Shown here: one piece after another, positions 49,901-57,475 of the stretch
Layout of the letters: every line of letters starts with the position of its first letter
Numbering within the stretch: position 1 is the first letter of the stretch
Assembly (NCBI RefSeq): GCF_014356525.2
Contig: NC_052510.1
Location: 12,944,778 to 13,008,777 of the forward strand
Length of the DNA: 64,000 bases
Source: Nilaparvata lugens
Lineage: Eukaryota > Arthropoda > Insecta > Hemiptera > Delphacidae
Direction of reading: 5' to 3'
The notes under the pieces: model-generated
Told to the model about the DNA's origin: nothing
What the model saw: the letters and a program-made list of their open reading frames with translations, nothing else
Databases searched by the model: none
Translations under genes and position numbers: made by a program

Positions 49901-52900
49901 CCTAGCCTCCAAATTTCTCCGGAGGTCATCAGACAATCTTTTGATTCACAATTCTTCAAAATGATTGGGGAAGGACTAACAGACACAGCTCAAAACTGTT
50001 CCTCCCCCAAATTTTGATTTATATACTCGTACTAGTTCAGAAAGTAGGTTTTGTTTCTTTCACTAATCCAAAGTAAATTCTATTAATGCACACTAAATAT
50101 CTGAGAACAATTCAAATAAACAATGAAAGTCATGCTGTATTTTGTAAAGAAATTTCACTTTCAATTTTTGAAGCTACCATTATTACTAGTTAAAACTAGA
50201 TAATCTGGACTATGAACATCTAGAAAAAAATTTTTTTCATGTTACAATAAGAGTAGAAATCATTAAACATATGAGCTACTTTTTCATTTTATAAATAAAA
50301 GTTTGTCACACTATGTTATTCCTTAACAATAGGTCTATTACCTACATACAAGGTCGAGTAGATTTGATTTGGATAAAGGAAATTCTTCTTTTATCTTTTT
50401 TCATCTATTCCATTTTTCAATTTGACTTCCTGTTCATATGATGTCTTTAAAACTAACTTCAGATTGAAAATTCATAATTCTCTTCAAGATTTTCAAGTGA
50501 ATCCTATTGAAGTGATAAAAAACTGAAATCTTGCATAATTTAACCAAATTCATGATGTGATGTTTTCGGTTATCGTTTTTTCAAGTTGCTCAATCTGATT
50601 AAAAAATGTTAGATCAATAAAACTTTAACTAATCATACTGCGTTCTGTTCCAGTTTAAAAACGAATAAAACTGGCGTCCAAGAATTGGACTGCTCCAAGG
50701 AGAAAGGTGTTGAACGCGAAGGTGAAGAAACCTTTTTGACAGCTGAAAAGGATACTATCTTGGAAGAGGAAGTTACTGAAGATGGCCCCCAAGTCCAGAA
50801 AAACTTCAAAGTGCCGGTTAGTACTTGAACAGAATTCTATTAATTTATTACTCACTAATATACAAGATTTTATAAGTATAGATTACTGTTGGCCTACTCT
50901 ATCGACCTTCATTCTGAAAATGTTAATATTTATCATTATAGAAAATAATCTGTACCCTTTTAATATTTTAAAAATTATACGCGACTAGTTTCAACATTTA
51001 TGTCATTCTTGTAATTTAAAATATATTACAAGGGTACCCTGGGTACTAGTTATTTTCTATAATATTGAACGTCTAAGTAGCCCTATTAGAATAATTTATT
51101 ATTTGATATTCATATTTTTATTCGATCAAACACATTTTAATATTAGAAAGAAAAAACAGGCTGTAGCACAAAACTTCATCTTTTTCAAAATTTAGTTCCC
51201 TAACATTGTCCAAAAAGGGTTACCAATATGATATTCACATTAAAAATGTTCACTTCTTCAAGACAGGGCCGGTTTCCGAGCTCGGGATTTAGCTAAGTTG
51301 TAGACTTTAAACAGCTGGAGGCAGAAAATTGGCTTTCCAAAACCAATAGTAGTAGTAGTTTTTATGATAATCTTTATTTTCACATTTCTGTAATATTGGA
51401 AACGGGGTTTCCTTGACAAAACGGGTTTCCTTACATTCCTAAATTATTCAAAACATCTGAAACGTTACACTATGTTCTCTATATTTTATTTTCTAGTTTT
51501 TCGAAATGTAATTTAAACGTGGACTTCGACTACGCCCCGTCTCGGAATGCCTATTCTCTGACTCCAGCTGTTTAAAGTCTACAACTTAGCTAAATCCCGA
51601 GCTCGGAAACCAGCCCTAAAAACATATGTAGGCCTACATTTTACTTTCCTTGCCCTATTACCATAGGTAAGGAAAGTATTGCTTTTCGAAAAAAATTAAG
51701 GTACCCCAATTTCTAAATTTCTATACGTTTCAAGGTCCCCTGAGTCCAAAAAAAGTGGTTTTTGGGTATTGGTCTGTATGTGTGTGTGTATATGAGTGTA
51801 TGTGCGTCTGTGTACACGATATCTCATCTCCCAATTAACGGAATGACTTGAAATTTGGAACGTAAGGTCCTCACAATATAAGGATCCGACACGAACAATT
51901 TCGTTCAAATGAGATTCAAGATGGCGGCTAAAATGTTGTCTAAAACAGGTTTTTTTCGCGATTTTCTCAAAAACGGCTCCAACGATTTTGATCAAATTCA
52001 TACCTAAAATAGCCATTGATAAGCTCTATCAACTGCCACAAGTCCCATATCTGTAAAAATTTCAGGAGCTCCGCCCCATCTATGCAAAGTTTGATTCTAG
52101 ATTCCCAATTATAAGGCTTCAGATACAATTTAATCAAAAAAATTCGAGTGGAAAAGATTGAGCATGAAAATCTTTACAATTAATGTTCAGTAACATTTTC
52201 ACCTAAAATTCAAAATAAGCTCGAAATTCGAGAAAATGTGATTATCCAATTGCAAACTGTTGATTCTATTAAATCATTCACTATGAAGAGATAGCAGACC
52301 TCGTGGGTCTCCAGCGTTATTGTCCTGTCACCATCTGGCTTAGATTTTTGTTTATAAGTAGACTTGAGATGTGCGAGAACACTAGAGTCAGGTGATCAAT
52401 TCTCATAACGACAAGGAAAATTGTGTGAGTGCGCCTCACCAGATTTTTATAATTGTTATTCATCATTATTCATGTTGAATGTATTTCTTACTCATTTCTC
52501 CCGTATCATCTCATTAATCTTGAATCCAAACATTGTATTTGCGGTTTGAGTCTTTACTCCGGCCTCCCATAGCAAAATAAAGGCAGCAATTCTATTATAT
52601 TCTAATATTGTTTGTTTGAATTTCTGCAGACTTCAGCTAAAAATTACGGCTGGCGAGTGGAGCTGCGCCGATCGGAGCGATTCTGGCCCGGCTGGTTCGC
52701 CGGCCTATCAAAGCTCTTCCTTTCTGCGCATGCGCAAAAACTTCTATTGTTGGCCAATCTAGACCGGCTGGACACTGATCTCACTGTTGGACAAATGCAA
52801 GGTGGGAAATTGTTCCAACCAAATGAATTTTTCTGTGTATATTAAAGTGTAGGCTACAGAGTGACGAGTAGGATATCGTTCGTGAAACGTAAACGCAACA

Positions 52901-55349
52901 TGGTTACACTGATCAAACTAGCTCACTTGGTATAAAACAGTTTGGACAGTTAAAAAACCTTACCTCTATCCATGTACTCGTACATATACCAGTACATGTC
53001 AGATACTAGCTTGGGGCCATATTCATCAACGATTTTCAAAGCTGTTAATTGATGTGTCATCAAACTTATCTAACTTCGACAAAGTTGTCGAGCAACCAAT
53101 CAGTTCAATTCTAGCTGCAAACACAAAGATGTAACAATTATCACAAATATAATTTTGTATTTTTCCCAAATAAGATTTATGATATTTGACTACATCTTTG
53201 TGTTTTCATTATCAATCACCATATCATCTCATTATTGTCATCTCACCATGACATGTTCAAAGATGAAATTATCAATTTTATTTGGCTCTTATCGTGATGA
53301 AGCTGATCTATTTTTATGCTATAAAAATGTAAAGATTCTGTCCTTATTGACTAGCAAAAGCTTGGTACAACTGTTTTGTTTTTCACGAAGGTTGTATCTT
53401 GATTTTTTAGCAACGTGAGAGATGTTCATTCTCCAATACAAATTAATAATTGCAATTTATAGTTTTTTGAAGGTTATAGGTTTGAAGTAATGTCATAGAT
53501 TGCAGATTGCAAATATGTTGTGCACTTGAACTCACACGGTCAACTTTTCTCTGAAATTTTATTAGAGCAATATTATAGTTTATAGCATTATACAACATTT
53601 TTATTCAATGTCTGCAATTTTGTAGGTAAATGCATTATCACACAATTCTCCTCTCAATTTATCCAATACTGTATCTGCAATTCAGTATTTGAAGGTATTA
53701 TTATACTATTTTACTTTCAATTTATACAATGTCTTCAATTTTGAAGGTATATAGTCATAATTTCACAATTTTCTTTTCAATTTATTCAATAAATTCATTT
53801 AATTTCTAAGGTAAATTCGAAATGCACGCTTTCGAGACAGTGGCCGGTCGCGTGGGTCACTCAGTGCATGAGGACGTACCTGACAATGTGGCAAGGGTCG
53901 TTGCCACTTTCCTCACCAGGAATAAGTTTGCACAGTCGAAAGGCGACTTCCATGGGGTACGTTCATTCAAATACATTATATTTAATTAGTTGTGAAAAAC
54001 TAATGACAATAATTGAAATCGCAATATTGTATCAATTTACATGCAGTTTGCGCCTAAACAAAGGAAATTTGTGGAGGTTTTATTTGTTTAATTGGTGCAG
54101 GTCAATGAAGTATCTGATAAACAATGTAACGTAACTTATTAATTATGAATTGAGCCAAAAATTCATTTTAAATGAGTGAGAATTGATGGTAGCCATATTT
54201 CATGAGGTTTTTTAACCAACTGCTTGGATTTGATTAATAGACGATAAGGTGACGGACAACTTTACAGACTGTGATAGAATATTCGTTATTATTAACCCTA
54301 AAGAGACACACTGGGGTTTTTCACACTCTGTTCTGCAGTTGACAATATCAAACAGATGGGAATTTTTTCCCAGTCTAAATTAGGTTTGAAGCATTGTCAA
54401 CTGCTCTCCACCACTTCCAGTCAGTAATAGCATTCTACAAGGTCACCAGCTCATCTTTTTAGTTTGGGGTGTCTAATACCCCAGAGTGTCTTTTACGTAG
54501 GACTTTTATCAAAAACTTTTTTACAAAGATTTACTTGTATTGACCACTACGAATGTGGTATGGGATGATGGATCAGATTGGAATAAATGCTATGATTATC
54601 TACAACTTGAGGTTCAAAACAATAAAATGAAGATACGTGAGTTTTTGATGAAGTTGTCATTGGCAATGATCAAGCCATTCCTTCAAACCAGATTAGGAGC
54701 TCCAACACTCAGGCGGAACATACGTACTTCTAAAATTAGTATAAATATTGATAAGCAGTGCTTTACTTTCGATTTCTGTATGCACTAAGAAATATATGAT
54801 TAAGAAATGATTAAGTATGGGCTATTAAGTACTTTTTTCTATATATTTTTCAAAGAAACAAGCAGAATTAAATTGGGGTGTTCAACACCCCAGTGTGTCT
54901 ACTGTGTTAGCATAAAGTAAGTGTGTCTCTGTAGGGATTATTAACCTTTTGGGGTGCACTATATCGAGGTTTCACTGTTCCATGGGTTTGCTATTTGGGG
55001 CGTGGCTTAATAATATGCGCGATTTGAGTTACTTGAATTGACTGACTGGATTCTGTGTGGTATTGTTAGAAATGTATGCTTCCTATGAACTATCAATAAA
55101 TGAATTATTAGAATATTCATTTTCAACCGGTTCCAATTCAATATTTTATCAAGCTACAACTCCAACTACAGTACTAAGTCACAGGAATAGTATTTTTCTC
55201 TAGATTGAACCATCAAGTTATGCATTATACAACTATACGAAATATTATGATAATAATGAAAGATTTTTATGTTACAGGCAAATGCCGTGCTGTTGAAAAC
55301 TTCCTCGACTGTTGGCAAATTTCATGTAAATAATTTATTTTTGTTCTAA
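40839..55349 (+). CDS. PPME1: Protein phosphatase methylesterase 1, nine exons
   Basis: This gene encodes the serine hydrolase that removes the carboxymethyl ester from the C-terminal leucine of the PP2A catalytic subunit, acting in cytosol and nucleus. Nine GT-AG exons join in phase to about 412 codons (human about 386). Visible landmarks: N-terminal block matching the family start (exon 1); LLLLLHGGGCSALSWALF oxyanion region (exon 2); nucleophile elbow GHSMGGA with Ser147; VIDVVEGTA with Asp173 (exon 4); an acidic, poorly conserved loop (exon 6); GWFAGLSKLFLS and LLLLANLDRLD...GQMQG (exon 7); GHSVHEDVPDNVA with His357 (exon 8). The triad spacing fits the family. Introns range from 727 to 3804 bp and are loaded with transposons. 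Exons 2, 4 and 7 are markedly GC-richer than their surroundings. The start at 40839 gives the familiar MSSLQKGMF beginning. The last exon is the weakest part: the usual C-terminal Phe/Pro/Cys ending is not seen. Identity is very secure; the 3' end is tentative. Confidence 0.95.
41441..41470 (+). repeat. Solo terminal repeat of the Tc1-like MITE family
   Basis: TAGTGAGGTCCACGTTATAA followed by TGG, identical to the left end of the element at 37220 and flanked by TA. No matching inverted end was found nearby, so this looks like a truncated copy. Confidence 0.6.
41484..42270 (+). repeat. TTAGG-rich minisatellite, three-plus units
   Basis: At least three diverged units of roughly 190-295 bp in PPME1 intron 1, starting near 41484, 41779 and 41970. 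Each has a GGTTAGGGGTTAGGTTTT-like start, then TTATATTTAATAATG, GGTTAGGTTTTTGCTT, TTGCAATATGCTAGAAG and TTTTTTGATGTTTCAAA. The first unit carries an insertion of near-repeats containing TTTGTGAACATG. GGTTAG motifs resemble the insect telomeric TTAGG repeat but are interspersed. Confidence 0.8.
43314..43400 (+). pseudogene. Decayed duplicate of PPME1 exon 1 end plus donor
   Basis: Inside PPME1 intron 1 the sequence from ATGTTTCAAGATAATGGAAG onward repeats the end of exon 1 (ATGCTTCAAGATAATGGAAG) and continues across the splice site into about 40 bp of the original intron (gtatttatttttag against gtatgtatttttag; then ttggcttagaatttatgg against ttggtttagaatttatgg). The coding part stays in frame, but the last split codon TG| joined to exon 2 (A) would be TGA. 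It is a partial duplication that cannot act as a productive alternative exon. Confidence 0.8.
43777..43954 (+). CDS. PPME1: PPME1 exon 2
   Basis: Acceptor gagtttag, donor GCT|gtaagc, ending in phase 0. It encodes SRGPPTDFTPTTWDQYF and then the HGGG oxyanion-hole strand with SALSWALFA, all family hallmarks. The exon is GC-rich against its AT-rich introns. Confidence 0.95.
44400..44445 (+). mobile_element. Truncated LINE 3' fragment
   Basis: CTCTGACACCAGACCCAGTC and TTCACTCGCAATT match the last part of 30228-30350. Confidence 0.45.
44780..44889 (+). CDS. PPME1: PPME1 exon 3
   Basis: Acceptor gtgtacag, donor AA|gtgagt, ending in phase 2. It encodes CQVVAMDLRGHGDS...DLSIETMTK, the strand and helix preceding the nucleophile elbow in this alpha/beta hydrolase. 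Confidence 0.93.
45100..47287. mobile_element. hAT-type element with 8-bp target duplication, PPME1 intron 3
   Basis: Ends TAGTGATGTAAAATTCCCGG and the inverted CCGATCCACATCACTA, flanked by aattcaaa (left) and aactcaaa (right), a 7/8 match that fits the 8-bp duplication of hAT elements. Subterminal regions contain many ATTCCCGGGAAT and TATTCCC palindromes on both sides. No transposase frame. The centre is occupied by the foldback at 45765-47037. Confidence 0.75.
45765..47037. mobile_element. Long foldback element nested in the hAT element
   Basis: Starts ACTAGTCCAGGCAACAAATG and ends ATTGACTGGACTATAC. Long imperfect arms contain GGAACACAATTTTTGACCTC, CTACCCCCTGTG and TGAGAGATATG-type blocks, repeated in inverse orientation. 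Homologous to 25935-27165. The minus frame 46014-46295 belongs to the repeat and is not a gene. Confidence 0.65.
47823..47935. mobile_element. Fragment of the Tc1-like MITE family
   Basis: AACGATTTGGCCACGGTGC through GCTTTGTCTAATTACATTCAAGG corresponds to the central part of the elements at 37220 and 60273. Both ends are missing. Confidence 0.5.
48022..48649 (-). mobile_element. Helitron-like family 2, copy in PPME1 intron 3
   Basis: Left end GGGGACCGAGCTTTGCTCG, right end TCGTTTAATAGTATAGGAT. Shorter than the other two copies, with a different MITE inserted at 48171-48312. The shared antisense frame is broken here by an early TAA. Confidence 0.75.
48171..48312. mobile_element. Short MITE nested in the Helitron-like copy
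   Basis: Imperfect terminal inverted repeats GGCCCAGTTGCACAAAAGCC and the complement of GGCTTTTTCGCAACCGGCAC enclose about 140 bp. Its position inside the 48022 element and absence from sister copies show a later insertion. Confidence 0.7.
48694..48939 (+). CDS. PPME1: PPME1 exon 4 (catalytic Ser and Asp)
   Basis: Acceptor gtttttag, donor AG|gtacat, ending in phase 2. It carries MGHSMGGAVAVH with the nucleophilic Ser147, VVVIDVVEGTA with Asp173, and FLRSRPQAFQSL. It contains the palindrome GCGCATGCGC at 48788. Confidence 0.96.
49667..49732 (+). CDS. PPME1: PPME1 exon 5
   Basis: The upstream acceptor gattgttag is chosen over the nearer tttacag. Only the first keeps the frame open and gives RWSLQSGQLKNAESAKVSM, the family's W-S-x-x-S-G-Q block; the second runs into TGA. 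Donor AA|gtgagt. Confidence 0.9.
50654..50816 (+). CDS. PPME1: PPME1 exon 6 (acidic loop)
   Basis: Acceptor ctgttccag, donor CCG|gttagt, ending in phase 0. It encodes a low-conservation Glu/Asp/Lys-rich segment (CSKEKGVEREGEE...ILEEEVTEDG) where the vertebrate protein also has an acidic disordered loop. Confidence 0.88.
50935..51083. mobile_element. AGTAGCCC foldback family copy in PPME1 intron 6
   Basis: TATAGAAAATAATCTGTACCC with its inverse GGGTACTAGTTATTTTCTATA. CGACTAGTTTCAACATTTAT at the centre is a decayed GAAACTAG core. Ends AAGTAGCCC. Confidence 0.6.
51265..51617. mobile_element. MITE with about 50-bp inverted ends, PPME1 intron 6
   Basis: AGGGCCGGTTTCCGAGCTCG, continuing through TTTAAACAGCTGGAG, is matched in inverse orientation by CTCCAGCTGTTTAAAG to GAGCTCGGAAACCAGCCCT. 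The 250 bp interior has no coding potential. Confidence 0.8.
51640..52450. repeat. Interspersed repeat, unclassified
   Basis: Begins near TTTCCTTGCCCTATTACC and ends near GCGCCTCACCAG. It contains a TG/GT-rich stretch (51775-51815) and AAAACGGCTCCAACGATTTT, similar to the AAACGGCTCTAACGATTCTC of Helitron-like family 2. The 107-codon minus frame inside looks incidental. Assigned as a repeat from its composition and shared motifs. Confidence 0.4.
52630..52801 (+). CDS. PPME1: PPME1 exon 7
   Basis: Acceptor tttctgcag, donor G|gtggga, ending in phase 1. It encodes YGWRVELRRSERFWPGWF, then GLSKLFLS, KLLLLANLDRLDTDL and GQMQG, all strongly diagnostic. It holds a second GCGCATGCGC palindrome at 52726. 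Confidence 0.95.
53811..53956 (+). CDS. PPME1: PPME1 exon 8 (catalytic His)
   Basis: Acceptor atttctaag, donor CATGGG|gtacgt, ending in phase 0. It encodes KFEMHAFETVAGRVGHSVHE with the catalytic His357, then DVPDNVARVVATFLTRNKFAQ. If unspliced at its end the frame would continue only 11 codons to a TAG. Confidence 0.93.
54298..54936 (+). mobile_element. DNA transposon relic (piggyBac-like or hAT-like), PPME1 intron 8
   Basis: Inverted ends CCCTAAAGAGACACACTGGG and GTGTGTCTCTGTAGGG are flanked on both sides by ATTATTAA. An 8-bp duplication suggests hAT, whereas the CCCT ends with TTAA at the left and the internal frame resemble piggyBac. The 82-codon frame 54540-54788 includes KIREFLMKLSLAMIKP and RLGAPTLRRN, reminiscent of the region after the catalytic core of piggyBac transposases. 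Clearly a fragment. Confidence 0.55.
55278..55349 (+). CDS. PPME1: PPME1 possible terminal exon 9
   Basis: Acceptor tatgttacag followed by 23 codons and a TAA, in the phase required by exon 8. The peptide ANAVLLKTSSTVGKF has no family match that I can recognise, so support is only splice site plus phase. Read-through of exon 8 is the alternative end. Confidence 0.4.
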   Translation, partial: ANAVLLKTSSTVGKFHVNNLFLF

Positions 55350-57073
55350 TTAATTTTTAAATTTAAGAAATCACCATCAGGTTGTTCTTTGTATGTTTGA
55401 AAATATTTATTATATTAAACTAAGATATTGAATTTAGTTGAGGAAAAGTTGAGTATGATATAATGTTTAACGGTAATCTGAAGATATTTTTGTTTATTTA
55501 GATTTGAAGAAAAACTCAGGTTTCTTGAGAAACCTGTTCTTCTAGTTGTAAATTTGGTTACAAAGGAAAACTTTTATCTGCGTGAATGAATCAATGCATC
55601 TTCTATAAAAATCCAGTCTTTCGAAAAATAATAATGATATTATAAAAATCATAGTTTAAAGATATTATATTTTTCATCATCAGAGTAGATTTTCTGTAAT
55701 ATGGTACAAATATAGTAATGTAGCAAGGAATTTCCCGTTTGCTATTGTCAATCATATACATTATTATAATTTGAATCATTCTTATTTATTTTTGTATGTG
55801 TGTTGCAAGATTAAAGAATTTAATAGCATTTGGTTTGGTTCAATTATATTTTCCAGGATCTCGTAAACACAAGAAGTGTTAATGAATTTATGAAAAATGC
55901 GTTGATAATACGAGTATGAAAATTATTGGTGAAGATATTAGCGGCTAGTTCCAAGATTCTACTCACTGGTTTCTCCACTTAAAGAAAACCTGGTTATTTA
56001 TAATAGATTATAAATTGGATCGAAACCTCAAGCCAATCCAAGAAATTGATGACTTCCTTTGAATAACTGGTAAGTGTTCTTGCACGAGACAATGATTAAG
56101 AAAATTATTTTACTCCAACTCAATGAAGACCAAATCTCGTTGCCATATTATGGTTTCATTTCCTTCCGTGATTATTTATAGAATACAGTACTTGCAAATT
56201 TCGAAAATATATGAATTCCTTGTTCTATTTTTTGATCAAAGAATGATAGGAACCATAGGAACTGAATATGATTACACATCTTCTTAAATGACACGTAACG
56301 TTAAGGTTCAGACGTTTAATTTGCACTACAGCAGTTGTCTGCCAAAATCATATAGTTCACTTGATTCAAGTTCTTGAAATTCAAAGGATGATAATAGATG
56401 CGTTACAGGTAGTTTACGGAGGTATCATTCGAATCTGCTGTGGTATCACTCAATTATCAAATCAAATTAGGACAAAACAAAACTGACCAATGGTCTTGTA
56501 CAATCTAAAGCTTAACTTTATGTTACGTTCCAACTGTACTATTTTTAGTTCTTACACTACCGGTTTTTTTCCTTTATCAGAAATTCAATAAAGGTATTCA
56601 TATTTTTTAAAAATTCAAAGTACTACTGTTTTCTAGAACAAAGCATGAAAGAAAATAGACCAATGAATTCTTAGCGTACCTTTGAAATTTTGATATGAAT
56701 TTCAAGTACATAATAATTAAAGATGATGTTCTATATTTCACTCATTTTTTACATAAGTCAACAAAAATATCAGATACTTTTTATGGTACTGTATCGCGGA
56801 ATCAAAACAATTCTCATTAAGATAAACCTATCCTAACCTTTTCATTTTGAAACTACTAATGATACTGTCTAAAAACGGATTGAAATTGGCTATTTCACAT
56901 CGTTATCTTTACTACCATAGTAAAAACTCCTAATCATTATTATTATTATGACTTATGAATCTCCTCATATTCAAAAAGTAATAAACTTGTCTACAACTGT
57001 TTAAACGTTTAGTAAAACGCAGGATCATCAGGTGAAATTGCATCTAGACTTCCAATTACATGACAAATACCAA
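55350..57073. other. PPME1/NR2C2AP convergent intergenic region
   Basis: AT-rich. An ATTAAA at 55810 and an AATAAA at 56587 on + are possible PPME1 poly(A) signals. Nothing else recognised. Confidence 0.4.
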
Positions 57074-57079
57074 TTTATT
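57074..57079 (-). terminator. Candidate poly(A) signal of NR2C2AP
   Basis: AATAAA read on the minus strand about 110 bp beyond the NR2C2AP stop codon. Placement fits, but the motif is common in AT-rich sequence. Confidence 0.4.
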
Positions 57080-57187
57080 TTCTGTATTTTATGTTTTTAA
57101 AATAAAATCTAACAATTAAAGAGACTTAAAAAGGTATTTGTAAAAAAGGTATAAAATTTACATCGAAAGTGTACAATTGCACCAAAC

Positions 57188-57475
57188 TCATTCGTTTACA
57201 ACCAATTTATAAATTACAATTCTTCCGAAAAAATCGGTGCTGGTTGTGAATTTGAATATAAAAGTGTTTCCAGTGACCGGTGTTTGCAAGGAGAAATGCT
57301 GAAGTGTATTAACATCGTCAGGATAGAAAGGCGTTGAAATGATATCGAGCGAATTACTCGATTTCACTTCGAAAAAACAGTCTTTGCCCGCGAAACCTCC
57401 CTGGAATTGGATACTGAACGACGAAATCTTCCTCTCACCATCTTTGGATTGCAACTCCACCCACTGAGGACTTCC
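57188..57475 (-). CDS. NR2C2AP: NR2C2AP exon 3 (terminal)
   Basis: Acceptor aatgttacag, then 95 codons and the stop. It holds SPQWVELQ, IQFQGGF, FYPDDVNTLQ and DFFGRIVIYKL. The open frame extends upstream into the intron, but the homology starts at the acceptor. Confidence 0.95.
   Translation of the reverse strand, partial: GSPQWVELQSKDGERKISSFSIQFQGGFAGKDCFFEVKSSNSLDIISTPFYPDDVNTLQHFSLQTPVTGNTFIFKFTTSTDFFGRIVIYKLVVNE

Noticed and set aside
51696..52016. 106-codon minus frame
   Set aside because: Lies in an interspersed repeat with a TG-rich tract giving HTHIHTH; no domain.
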